Assembly: GCF_050717515.1 (NCBI RefSeq)
Contig: NZ_JBOITL010000042.1
Coordinates: forward strand, 62,001 to 126,000
Reading direction: 5' to 3'
Source: Clostridium_AD sp050717515
GTDB lineage: Bacteria; Bacillota; Clostridia; Clostridiales; Clostridiaceae
DNA: 64,000 nucleotides
The notes beneath the pieces are model-generated. The model was given only the letters and a program-made list of their open reading frames with translations, did no database searches and had not been told where the DNA came from. The translations under genes were made by a program, and so were the position numbers. Of this stretch, positions 52,893 through 60,972 are shown piece by piece. Position 1 is the stretch's first letter. Each line of letters opens with the position of its first letter.

Positions 52893-53522
52893 ATGAGTAA
52901 AGTAACACAAATAACACATCCACTTATACAACACAAATTGGCATACATAAGAGATAAAAACACAGGTTCAAAGGATTTTAGAGACTTAGTTGAAGAAGTT
53001 GCAATGCTTATGGCTTATGAAGTTACACGTGATATACAATTAGAAGAAGTAGAAATCGAAACTCCTATTTGTACTACTAAATGTAGTGTTTTAGCTGGAA
53101 AGAAGATGGCTATAGTTCCAATACTCAGAGCAGGACTCGGAATGGTTGATGGTATGCTAAAAATTATACCAGCAGCTAAGGTTGGTCACATAGGAATGTA
53201 TAGAAACGAGGAAACATTGCAACCTGTTGAGTATTTCTGTAAATTACCTCAGGACATTAATGAAAGAGATGTAATTATTACAGATCCTATGATAGCTACA
53301 GGAGGTTCCGCAATAGACGCAATTTCAGCTCTTAAAAAAAGAGGAGCAAAAAACATAAGAATTATGTGTCTTATAGCTGCACCAGAGGGAATTAAGGCTA
53401 TTACGGATGAACACTCAGATGTGGATATATATGTAGCTTCAATTGATGAAAAATTAAATGAAAAAGGATATATCGTACCAGGTCTTGGTGATGCTGGAGA
53501 CAGATTATTCGGAACTAAGTAG
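52893..53522 (+). CDS. upp: Uracil phosphoribosyltransferase
   Basis: A 209-residue enzyme making UMP from uracil and PRPP. SKVTQITHPLIQHKLAYIRDK is the usual start; TDPMIATGGSAIDAI is the PRPP loop and GLGDAGDRLFGTK the C-terminus. ATG 52893 follows GGAGG by 9 nt. Overlap with an upstream frame is not real coding. Closed by a hairpin terminator. Confidence 0.96.
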   Translation: MSKVTQITHPLIQHKLAYIRDKNTGSKDFRDLVEEVAMLMAYEVTRDIQLEEVEIETPICTTKCSVLAGKKMAIVPILRAGLGMVDGMLKIIPAAKVGHIGMYRNEETLQPVEYFCKLPQDINERDVIITDPMIATGGSAIDAISALKKRGAKNIRIMCLIAAPEGIKAITDEHSDVDIYVASIDEKLNEKGYIVPGLGDAGDRLFGTK

Positions 53523-53554
53523 TTAATTATAATAATTTAGGGGCATGAAACTTT

Positions 53555-53600
53555 AAAAAGCAACTTACAGAAAAATATCTGTAAGTTGCTTTTGATTTTT
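53555..53600 (+). terminator. Terminator after upp
   Basis: AAAAAGCAACTTACAG (53555-53570) pairs with CTGTAAGTTGCTTTT, then GATTTTT. It may also serve the convergent rubrerythrin gene. Confidence 0.8.
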
Positions 53601-53613
53601 ACTTAATTCAATT

Positions 53614-54159
53614 CTACTTAAAATATCTATTAAGTAAACCCTTAAATGCTGCACCGTGACGTGCCTCATCTTTGCACATTTCATGTACTGTATCATGGAT
53701 TGCATCATAGTTAAGTTTTTTAGCTAAAGTAGCTAAGTCCTTCTTACCTTGGCAAGCTCCATGTTCAGCAGCAACTCTCATTTCAAGGTTTTTCTTAGTA
53801 TCTGATGTTACTACTTCACCAAGTAACTCAGCAAATTTTGAAGCATGATCAGCTTCTTCAAAAGCTATTCTTTTATAAGCTTCTGCAACTTCTGGAAAGC
53901 CTTCTCTATCGGCTTGACGGCTCATTGCTAAATACATACCAACTTCAGTACATTCTCCAACGAAGTTAGCTCTTAATGCTTCTACAACTTCTGGACTTGC
54001 GTCTTTAGCAACTCCAATTTTATGTTCATCTGCCCAGGACATATCATTTTCATCTTGCTCTACAAACTTATCACTTTTTGCACCACAAACTGGACAGACA
54101 TCTGGTGCGGAATCTCCTTCGTGGATATATCCACATACTGTACAAACAAATTTTTTCAT
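53614..54159 (-). CDS. Reverse rubrerythrin
   Basis: A 181-residue protein with an N-terminal rubredoxin domain (FVCTVCGYIHEGDSAPDVCPVCG) followed by a ferritin-like diiron domain (ANFVGECTEVGMYLAMS, EEADHASKFAELLG, CKDEARHGAAFKGLL). The order is reversed compared with classic rubrerythrin; such proteins reduce hydrogen peroxide and oxygen with NAD(P)H in clostridia, usually under PerR control. ATG 54159 follows AAGGGGG; an upstream in-frame start at 54198 is not supported. Confidence 0.93.
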   Translation of the reverse strand: MKKFVCTVCGYIHEGDSAPDVCPVCGAKSDKFVEQDENDMSWADEHKIGVAKDASPEVVEALRANFVGECTEVGMYLAMSRQADREGFPEVAEAYKRIAFEEADHASKFAELLGEVVTSDTKKNLEMRVAAEHGACQGKKDLATLAKKLNYDAIHDTVHEMCKDEARHGAAFKGLLNRYFK

Positions 54160-54186
54160 ATTTATTTCCCCCTTATAATTCTCTGA

Positions 54187-54272
54187 GGTAGATAACAATT
54201 ATGGATTGTTATCCCCTCATGTAGTTCGCTGGAGTAGATAGCAATTATCAATTGTATCTACATGACATTGTT
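54187..54272 (-). promoter_or_regulatory. Tandem dyads upstream of reverse rubrerythrin
   Basis: GATAACAAT-N5-ATTGTTATC (54191-54213) is a perfect 9-bp inverted repeat; a second similar dyad, TAGATAGCAATTATCAATTG and so on to TATCTA, lies at about 54235-54260. The two share a TAGATA..CAATTAT core. Candidate PerR-type operators, or leader RNA hairpins. Confidence 0.45.
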
Positions 54273-54430
54273 TTATATAACATAACCATTACTATAAGTA
54301 ATACAATTTACGATGTAAATAGGAAATTTAAACTTAGATTACCTATAACAATAACTATACACTATTGGATAACTATTATCAAGTAAAATTTAATATTTAT
54401 AAAAATAGTATAATATGTTCTACATTTGCA

Positions 54431-55126
54431 TTAAACTAATATATCGTAAAGACCCTCTAAATCTTTAATTTGGACTAAACTCTTATTAAAATCTATTAAG
54501 CCATCGTTTCTCATATTAACAAACTCTCTTGAAAGGGAAGGTCTTTGAACACCTAGATGCTCAGCAAGGCTTTTTCTAGATATAGGCAGAGTAAGGGCTG
54601 TGGTTTTTTGAATTTCGTATTGAGAGAGTAAGTAATTAGAAACTTTTTGTCTTAGTGTTTCAAAAGATAGTTCTTTAATTTTTGTATTTAATAAAAGAAT
54701 TTTACTAGATAGAAGTTGCATAAAATTATTCAATACTTTAGGGTAAGAGCTACACATAGCTATAATATCTTTTTTTGAAATATAAAGTATCATTGAACCT
54801 TTAGATGATACTATGGTAGCTGGGTATATATTTGTTTCTGAAAAAGCGATTGCTTCACCAAAGGTTTTTCCTATATTTAATTTTGCCAGGGTAACAACTT
54901 TACCACTGGCATAGTGTTTTTGTACTTCAAGCTCGCCGGCCATTACAATTCCTAAATAGTTGCAGATATCGCCTTCTAATGCCACTATGCAAGTGCGGCA
55001 TTCATCACAGTTTTTACAGTTATCTGAAATGGAGTAATTTATATTTTCGATTAAATTTTGCAATTCATCACAAGTTAAACCTTTAAATAAAATACAATGC
55101 TTTAAACAATCTATTAGTTTATCCAT
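54431..55126 (-). CDS. Crp/Fnr-family regulator with a four-cysteine insert, possibly HcpR-like
   Basis: A 231-residue protein: a cyclic-nucleotide-like beta-roll, a long dimer helix and a C-terminal HTH (LPISRKSLAEHLGVQRPSLS, about 190-209). The segment DNCKNCDECRTC (Cys37, 40, 43, 46) replaces the usual first beta-roll strands and looks like a [4Fe-4S] or zinc site; Cys55 is near. Classic Crp cAMP residues are absent. ATG 55126 follows GAGGGTGA; an ATG at 55159 precedes that site. The divergent ferredoxin-like gene and the GTAAC-N4-GTTAC dyad between them suggest control of an anaerobic nitrosative or redox stress gene. Confidence 0.8.
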   Translation of the reverse strand: MDKLIDCLKHCILFKGLTCDELQNLIENINYSISDNCKNCDECRTCIVALEGDICNYLGIVMAGELEVQKHYASGKVVTLAKLNIGKTFGEAIAFSETNIYPATIVSSKGSMILYISKKDIIAMCSSYPKVLNNFMQLLSSKILLLNTKIKELSFETLRQKVSNYLLSQYEIQKTTALTLPISRKSLAEHLGVQRPSLSREFVNMRNDGLIDFNKSLVQIKDLEGLYDILV

Positions 55127-55152
55127 AAAATCACCCTCAAATCTTAAATTTG

Positions 55153-55166
55153 GTAACATGGGTTAC
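55153..55166. promoter_or_regulatory. GTAAC-N4-GTTAC dyad, probable Crp/Fnr-family operator
   Basis: GTAACATGGGTTAC is a perfect 5-4-5 dyad 27 bp from the regulator ATG and about 145 bp from the divergent gene. Dyads of this form have been proposed for HcpR-like regulators in clostridia, recalled here without a search. Confidence 0.55.
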
Positions 55167-55309
55167 ATATTATCATAAGTAATTCTAATATAATTTGTAT
55201 ATACAGTCAATGAAATCATTAGTGAAGTATATGAAAACAAATGAAAATAAGAGTTATTTATTTAAATGTGACTTAAAGAAAATATATAAAAAAATTAGGA
55301 GGCGTTAAA

Positions 55310-56038
55310 ATGAAAAGAGATATTATTAGTATAGATGAAAGTAAATGTAATGGTTGCGGAATATGTATAAGTGGTTGTCATGAAGGTGCCATAGAACTAG
55401 TTGACGGCAAGGCTAAATTAATAAGCGATGAGTATTGTGATGGACTGGGGGATTGCCTGCCACAGTGTCCTACAGATGCTATTAAAATAATCCAAAGAGA
55501 TGCTGCAGATTATGATCTTCAGGCTGTCGAAATAAAAAAAGAGAAATATAGGGTAAAGCCTAATTTGCCTTGTGGATGCCCTGGTACAATGGAAAAGTCC
55601 ATAAAAAGAAATGTGAATTTAAATATAAAACAGGCACCAACTAATATAAATAATGGGGGAGAGGTCTCAGTATCTTCTGAATTAAATCAATGGCCAGTGC
55701 AGTTAAAGTTAGTTAATTCTAAGGCGGGATTTTTAAACGGTGCAGATATTTTGATTGCGGCAGATTGCACAGCTTATGCTTATGGGAATTTTCATAAGGA
55801 GTTTATTAAAGGAAGGGTTACGTTGATAGGATGTCCAAAGCTTGATGATAATGATTATTATAAACAAAAAATATGTGAAATATTGAAAAACAATGATATT
55901 AAGAGCATTACTGTAGTTAGAATGGAAGTGCCTTGTTGCACAGGTATTGTTAGCTGCGTAAAGGGAGCGATGCTTGAGGCTGGAATAATAGTACCTTATA
56001 AAGAGGTAACTATTGGTATAAACGGAGTAATAATTTAA
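55310..56038 (+). CDS. Ferredoxin-like 4Fe-4S protein with C-terminal cysteine-rich domain
   Basis: A 242-residue protein. Cluster motif I is CNGCGICISGC (Cys13, 16, 19, 23); motif II is the variant CDGLGDCLPQC (Cys43, 49, 53) followed by PTDAI. Further cysteines occur in LPCGCPG and VPCCTGIVSC. The rest includes DILIAADCTAYAYGNFHKEF and LIGCPKLDD, as in FrdX-like proteins that accompany hybrid-cluster protein genes. No hcp gene is in this window. Strong ribosome site AGGAGG. Ends at a hairpin terminator. Confidence 0.8.
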   Translation: MKRDIISIDESKCNGCGICISGCHEGAIELVDGKAKLISDEYCDGLGDCLPQCPTDAIKIIQRDAADYDLQAVEIKKEKYRVKPNLPCGCPGTMEKSIKRNVNLNIKQAPTNINNGGEVSVSSELNQWPVQLKLVNSKAGFLNGADILIAADCTAYAYGNFHKEFIKGRVTLIGCPKLDDNDYYKQKICEILKNNDIKSITVVRMEVPCCTGIVSCVKGAMLEAGIIVPYKEVTIGINGVII

Positions 56039-56073
56039 TGCTTATAACCATGCTTTAAAAGTATATTTAACAA

Positions 56074-56108
56074 AGCGTATATTATGAAAAATAATATATG
56101 CTTTTTTA
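56074..56108 (+). terminator. Terminator after the ferredoxin-like gene
   Basis: AAGCGTATATTAT pairs with ATAATATATGCTT around GAAAA; six T residues follow. Confidence 0.85.
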
Positions 56109-56256
56109 GTTTATAGTAAATTAACATAAATACGGTATTAAACACTTTAAATTCTTGATTTTTTAGTGTAAAATGGTATAGATTGATTATTAGATTATAG
56201 ATTTAGTTTTGATTTCTCATCTACATAATTAAAATATATTTATGTGAGGTATATTT

Positions 56257-56745
56257 ATGGTAAGAATTGACAAACATAATTATTATTTAGATATATGTGA
56301 AACCATATCTGAACGAGGAACTTGTATGCGGAGAAATTTTGCAGCTATAATAGTGAAAAATGATGAAATTATGTCTACTGGATATACAGGAGCACCTAGA
56401 GGTAGAGCGAATTGTTGCGATTTAGGGGTTTGTAGAAGAGAAGAATTGAAAATTCCAAGAGGTACGAGGTATGAGCTTTGTAGATCGGTACATGCAGAAC
56501 AAAATGCAATTATATCAGCTCGAAGAAATGATATGATGGGGTCAACTTTGTATTTAGTTGGAAAAGAAGTGAGTAGTGGTGAATTAGTTAATAATGCATC
56601 TCCTTGCTCTTTATGCAAGAGATTTATAATTAATTCAGGTATAGAGAAAGTAATAATTAGAGATAGCAAAATACAGTATAAAATCGTATATGTAGAAGAA
56701 TGGATAGAAAATGATGACTCACTTCAAGGTGATGGTGGATATTAA
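56257..56745 (+). CDS. Deoxycytidylate deaminase family protein (ComEB-like)
   Basis: A 162-residue zinc deaminase. The HAEQNAIISA motif (His and catalytic Glu) and SPCSLCKRFII (PCxxC) form the zinc site; the insertion GYTGAPRGRANCCDLGVCRREE is typical of dCMP deaminases. It would convert dCMP to dUMP for thymidylate synthesis. ATG 56257 follows GTGAGGT. A stand-alone gene before the cell wall genes; about 100 bp separates it from the next gene. Confidence 0.88.
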   Translation: MVRIDKHNYYLDICETISERGTCMRRNFAAIIVKNDEIMSTGYTGAPRGRANCCDLGVCRREELKIPRGTRYELCRSVHAEQNAIISARRNDMMGSTLYLVGKEVSSGELVNNASPCSLCKRFIINSGIEKVIIRDSKIQYKIVYVEEWIENDDSLQGDGGY

Positions 56746-56845
56746 TTATGAAATTTTATAAATCACAGTTATTTATTAATTTCTTAAATTTCAACCTATA
56801 TTTATCAAATAAAAACACTGTTTTTGTGAAAGAAAGGTTTTTTTT

Positions 56846-57874
56846 ATGAGTAATTTTTATATTTTAGCGATAATCACAGCTTTAATTTCTTTTATAATTA
56901 CCCCTTTAGTTAAAAAATTTGCAATAGCTGTTAATGCCATTGATATTCCTAAAGATGAAAGGCGAGTCCACAAAAAACCTGTTCCAGTTATGGGAGGGCT
57001 AGCTATATACATAGCTTTTGTTATAGGAACAATTTTATATAATGGTATTTTAACACCTTCTCAACTAGGCATAATTATCGGGGCAACTATAATTGTTATG
57101 GGAGGCATGATAGACGATATTAAAGATTTAAGCCCTAAATACAAGCTTCTAATACAAATTATGGCTGCTGTATGCCTTTTAATGTCAGATGTAAGGATAT
57201 CGATTCTAACCAATCCTTTTAGAGAATTTTATCCTTATCTAAATATAGGGTGGGTTGGTATACCTGTAACAATAATATGGATTGTAGGTGTGACTAATGC
57301 TTTTAATCTAATAGATGGATTAGATGGGCTCGCAGCAGGAATAGCATTTATATCCTGTGTCACTTTAATGATAGTTTCTATAATTAATGGAAGACTGGAG
57401 CCAGCATTTTTAACTGCGGTGTTAAGTGGAGCTATTTTAGGGTTTTTACCATATAATTTCAATCCAGCCTCTATTTTTATGGGGGATACGGGCTCTCAAT
57501 TACTAGGTTTTCTTTTAGCTGCAATTTCAATTGAAGGTGCTATTAAATCTGCAACAGCATTTGTTATAGCAGTACCGATTTTAGCTTTTGCATTACCTAT
57601 TTATGACACCCTTTTTGCTATGATTAGAAGGAAAGCTAATGGGAAATCTATAATGCAAGCAGACAAAGGTCATTTGCATCATAGGCTTTTAGATATGGGA
57701 CTCAGTCAAAAGCAGGCAGTTATTATTATGTATTTTATAAGTGCTGTGCTAGGCGGGATTGCCATTATAACAATGCAAATGAGTAATCAAAGGGCGTATT
57801 TTTTGTTAGGGCTCACAGCAGTTATAACAGTTTCAGCAGCCTGGAAATATGGCATTTTTAAGCACAAAGAGTAA
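56846..57874 (+). CDS. Undecaprenyl-phosphate GlcNAc-1-phosphate transferase (TagO/WecA type)
   Basis: A 342-residue polytopic enzyme (about ten helices) of the MraY/WecA family. DIPKDERRVHKKPVPVMGGL, MGGMIDDIKDLSP, NAFNLIDGLDGLAAGIAF and GDTGSQLLGF carry the magnesium aspartates; ADKGHLHHRLLDMG is the UDP-HexNAc recognition loop of the WecA/TagO branch. It starts teichoic acid or other glycan assembly by loading GlcNAc-phosphate on undecaprenyl phosphate. AAGAAAGG precedes ATG. Gene order with a UDP-GlcNAc 2-epimerase fits wall polymer synthesis. Confidence 0.9.
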   Translation: MSNFYILAIITALISFIITPLVKKFAIAVNAIDIPKDERRVHKKPVPVMGGLAIYIAFVIGTILYNGILTPSQLGIIIGATIIVMGGMIDDIKDLSPKYKLLIQIMAAVCLLMSDVRISILTNPFREFYPYLNIGWVGIPVTIIWIVGVTNAFNLIDGLDGLAAGIAFISCVTLMIVSIINGRLEPAFLTAVLSGAILGFLPYNFNPASIFMGDTGSQLLGFLLAAISIEGAIKSATAFVIAVPILAFALPIYDTLFAMIRRKANGKSIMQADKGHLHHRLLDMGLSQKQAVIIMYFISAVLGGIAIITMQMSNQRAYFLLGLTAVITVSAAWKYGIFKHKE

Positions 57875-57953
57875 TTTGTATATCTTTGGATTTAGAAATT
57901 ACTGATTTACAGATAGTTATAATTTAAATTGAGTTAAATTAGGAGGTCATTTG

Positions 57954-59078
57954 GTGGGAAATATTAAAGTTATAGTAATATTTGGTACAAGGCCTGAGGC
58001 CATAAAGATGGCACCTCTAGTTAAAGAATTAGAAAAAAAATCTCAAATACAATGTGTAGTATGCGTAACGGCTCAGCATAGAGAACTTTTGGATCAAGTC
58101 TTGGAGCTTTTTAACATAGTGCCTCAGTATGACTTAAACATAATGAAATCAAAACAAAGCTTAACAGGGATAACCTGCTCTGTGCTTTCTGGGCTAGAAG
58201 AAATCTTTGAAAGTGAGAAGCCAGATATAGTGCTTGTACATGGAGATACTACCACGACATTTGCAGCGTCGCTTGCAGCTTTTTATAGAAAAATACCTGT
58301 TGGGCATGTAGAAGCTGGCCTTAGAACTCATAATAAGTTTTTTCCCTATCCAGAAGAAATTAATAGGAAACTAACTGGAGCACTAGCAGATTTACACTTT
58401 GCACCTACTACTACCTCTAAAGAAAACCTATTAAGAGAGGGAATAGAGGAGAGTGCTATTTTTGTAACAGGAAATACAGTTATAGATGCTATGAAGTTTA
58501 CAATTAAAAAAGACTATATTTTTGAAAACCATGAGCTAAATGAAATTGACTATAAAAACAAAAAAGTAATAATGGTTACAGCTCATAGGAGAGAAAATTG
58601 GGGGAGTGGAATTGAAAATATATGTAATGCACTAAAAATTGTTGCATGCGAAAACAAAGATGTAGAAGTATTGTATCTGGTTCATCCAAATCCAGTGGTG
58701 AAAGATATGGTTCACAGAATCTTAAAAGATGTGGATAGGATACATTTGCTTCAACCTATTGATACGGATGAAATGCATAATTTAATGAAGAAATGTTATC
58801 TAGTAATGACTGACTCAGGAGGAATTCAAGAAGAAGCACCCCATTTATGTAAGCCGGTTTTAGTTCTTAGGGATGTTACGGAGAGAGTGGAGGCACAGCA
58901 TGCTGGTACAGTAAGATTAGTTGGAACAGATGTAAAGGAAATTGTATTAAATGCTAATATGCTTTTAAGAAATGAAGATGAGTATAATCACATGAGCACA
59001 TCAATTAATCCTTATGGCGATGGAAATGCTTCTATTAAAATAGTAGATTCACTGTTAAAGTATTTTAGAATATATTAA
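57954..59078 (+). CDS. wecB: UDP-N-acetylglucosamine 2-epimerase
   Basis: A 374-residue enzyme making UDP-ManNAc. VIFGTRPEAIKMAPLVKELE, TAQHRELLDQVLELF, HGDTTTTFAASLAAFY, GHVEAGLRTHNKFFPYPEE and VTDSGGIQEEAPHLCKPVL-type stretches (here MTDSGGIQEEAPHL) are diagnostic. GTG 57954 follows AGGAGGT by 6 nt; TTG 57951 is also possible. UDP-ManNAc and the TagO product are the two substrates of TagA-type wall teichoic acid linkage, so the pair belongs together. Confidence 0.95.
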   Translation: MGNIKVIVIFGTRPEAIKMAPLVKELEKKSQIQCVVCVTAQHRELLDQVLELFNIVPQYDLNIMKSKQSLTGITCSVLSGLEEIFESEKPDIVLVHGDTTTTFAASLAAFYRKIPVGHVEAGLRTHNKFFPYPEEINRKLTGALADLHFAPTTTSKENLLREGIEESAIFVTGNTVIDAMKFTIKKDYIFENHELNEIDYKNKKVIMVTAHRRENWGSGIENICNALKIVACENKDVEVLYLVHPNPVVKDMVHRILKDVDRIHLLQPIDTDEMHNLMKKCYLVMTDSGGIQEEAPHLCKPVLVLRDVTERVEAQHAGTVRLVGTDVKEIVLNANMLLRNEDEYNHMSTSINPYGDGNASIKIVDSLLKYFRIY

Positions 59079-59085
59079 AATGTTG

Positions 59086-59220
59086 TTAAATCATCATCTG
59101 CGATGCTATAATTAACGACTTCAGAAGGAGATTTAGAGTCCCACTGAAGTTTTCTTTTTGTTATAGCGTATTACCCCCACTTATAGAAGTGGGAGACTTC
59201 CTTCTGAAATGTCGTTAAAA
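59086..59220 (-). mobile_element. Non-autonomous element, possibly an IS200/IS605-type remnant
   Basis: About 135 bp with the two repeat ends GATGATTTAA (minus strand, 59086-59098) and TTTTAACGACATTTCAG (minus, 59204-59220). Inside are near-inverted repeats TTAACGACTTCAGAAGGAG (59112-59130) and CTTCCTTCTGAAATGTCGTTAA (59197-59218), and a hairpin CCCACTTATAGAAGTGGG (59176-59193). A hairpin of this form near the end recalls palindromic ends of IS605-family elements and TnpB-linked RNAs of clostridia. No transposase frame is present. Assignment is tentative. Confidence 0.35.
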
Positions 59221-59263
59221 TAAGTTCAAGAATTTAGAAATTAAATTCTTGAACTTATTTTTT
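59221..59263 (+). terminator. Strong intrinsic terminator before the atp promoter region
   Basis: A perfect 16-bp stem TAAGTTCAAGAATTTA (59221-59236 with 59242-59257) and a 5-nt loop, followed by six T residues. Confidence 0.9.
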
Positions 59264-59887
59264 ACCATATATTCAAATGAAAACCTTAAAAATAAAAGTT
59301 TCTAAGGTTGAAAAATTCATATTCAGCTACAACAACCTAGGGCGCTTAAAAGTATTGTTTATCCTGATATACGGTATTTAAAAGCTTATAGCAAGCTAAA
59401 TAAGAGTAATTCAATGCATATTTTAAGTGACTAATGAAAAGAATAACATAAACAATAAAAAAATTTTAAGAAAAAATGAAATATAAAAAATAGTATATTG
59501 CAATTGTTCGAAAAAAAAGAAAAACAATTAAAAAAAATTTTTTTCCATAAAGTTTTTGTAAATGTTTAACTAAATATAAATTATATTAAAAAGTTCTTAA
59601 AGGTTAGTAAAATCAATAGTGTTGAAAGCTTTACTTACTATATTGAGAATATTGAGAATATTAAGCATGTTAAAATAAATAAATTAATTGAATAATCCAT
59701 TTGCAAATTATTTGATAAGTCGTAATATATCGTAATATGGATATATTCAGAGGAACTAAGAGATTTTATTTAAAAAATCGACTTAAATGCTTGTATATCT
59801 CAAAAAAATAAGAAATTCTAGGTTTTATTTATGAAAATTAGTAGACTATAATGAAATTGTTAGTGAATGGCGAGAGGAAGAAAAAAA

Positions 59888-60259
59888 GTGAATATTAAGT
59901 CGGCGCAAATGTATAAAAAAATTAATTTCTTTAATTTTTTCGTTGCACTCATTGGAACTACTGTAATTTATTTTATTGATAAAAAATACGCAGTCTTTTT
60001 TTTATTAGGTCTAATATTAGCAAGTACTAATTTATTATTTAATTTAATATCTGTTAATTTTATATTATGCAAAGCACAAAAATATAGGTTTGCTACTTCT
60101 TTTAGCTTTGCATTTAGGGTGATTATAGTATCTGTAATAGGCTTGATGGTTTTTAATTATTTAAAATTTGCTATAATTACGTTTATATTAGGGTATAGTT
60201 CACAGCTGATTTCTCTAGTACTTTACGGAATTAATATTAAAGAGTGTGAAGGGAAGTGA
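59888..60259 (+). CDS. atpI: ATP synthase subunit I (AtpI-like)
   Basis: A 123-residue membrane protein with four helices (FFNFFVALIGTTVIYFI, YAVFFLLGLILASTNLLF, and two more). AtpI-type proteins help assemble the c-ring and may aid Mg uptake. The start is set at GTG 59888, with AGAGGAAG (59873-59880) seven nt upstream; an ATG at 59867 would place translation start near the inferred transcription start and lacks a ribosome site. First gene of the F1Fo operon. Confidence 0.8.
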   Translation: MNIKSAQMYKKINFFNFFVALIGTTVIYFIDKKYAVFFLLGLILASTNLLFNLISVNFILCKAQKYRFATSFSFAFRVIIVSVIGLMVFNYLKFAIITFILGYSSQLISLVLYGINIKECEGK

Positions 60260-60263
60260 GTAA

Positions 60264-60944
60264 GTGGGAGAAATTACACAATTGCCTAGTGTGAATTTAT
60301 TTGGATATAATTTTCAAATTACGCAGAGCTTAATTATACAATGGGTGATAATTTTGGTTCTGACCTTACTAATAGCATTTATTAATAAAAATCTTAAAAA
60401 GATTCCAGACAAAAAGCAGAGTGTAGTTGAAATCTTTGTAGAATTTGTCCAAAAAACAGTAGAACAGACCATGGGTAAAAGTTTTAAGAATTTTGTTCCG
60501 TATATAGGTACATTGGGTATTTATCTATTGTCAATGAATTTGGTGGGTATATTTGGAATAAAGCCCCCTACTACGGACTATAGTGTAAGTTTAGGAATGG
60601 GCTTAACTACATTTATAGTGATACAGGGTTATACAATTAAAAAGGTTGGTATTGGACATTATTTTACTGGTTATGCAAAACCACTGCCTGTACTACTACC
60701 AGTGAATATAATGGAGAGAATAATGCTTCCAGTATCTTTAAGTCTAAGAATGTTTGGAAATATGTTTGCCGCAACTATAATCATGGAATTAGTTTATAGT
60801 GCACTTAGTAGTGTGGCTTGGGTGGCGCAATTAGGAATACCAATACCATTACATATGTATTTTGATTTATTTGATGGTACTATTCAAATGGTTATTTTTG
60901 TAATGTTAACAATGATTAATATTGTAATAATTTCAGAACACTAA
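60264..60944 (+). CDS. atpB: ATP synthase Fo subunit a
   Basis: A 226-residue integral membrane protein with five to six helices that forms the ion half-channels against the c-ring. LSLRMFGNMFAATIIMELVY contains the essential arginine. GTG start 60264 with a weak AAGGGAAG site, 4 nt after the atpI stop, implying coupling. The C-terminal helix (MVIFVMLTMINIVIISEH) ends shorter than in some relatives but looks intact. Confidence 0.95.
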   Translation: MGEITQLPSVNLFGYNFQITQSLIIQWVIILVLTLLIAFINKNLKKIPDKKQSVVEIFVEFVQKTVEQTMGKSFKNFVPYIGTLGIYLLSMNLVGIFGIKPPTTDYSVSLGMGLTTFIVIQGYTIKKVGIGHYFTGYAKPLPVLLPVNIMERIMLPVSLSLRMFGNMFAATIIMELVYSALSSVAWVAQLGIPIPLHMYFDLFDGTIQMVIFVMLTMINIVIISEH

Positions 60945-60972
60945 AATAATAATGAAATAGGAGGAATATTTT

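Larger units (their letters stand above)
59079..59887. other. 809-bp gap before the ATP synthase operon
   Basis: No gene is seen. It holds the 135-bp element at 59086-59220, a terminator at 59221-59263, then about 560 bp of very AT-rich sequence (homopolymer A/T runs near 59510-59560). A sigma-A-like -10 TATAAT at 59847-59852 probably drives the atp operon; it places transcription start about 28 nt before the GTG chosen for atpI. Confidence 0.6.

Noticed and set aside
59500..59600. Very AT-rich tract before the atp operon considered as a replication origin
   Set aside because: No DnaA boxes, no dnaA/dnaN genes and no repeat array are seen; AT-rich intergenic sequence is common here.
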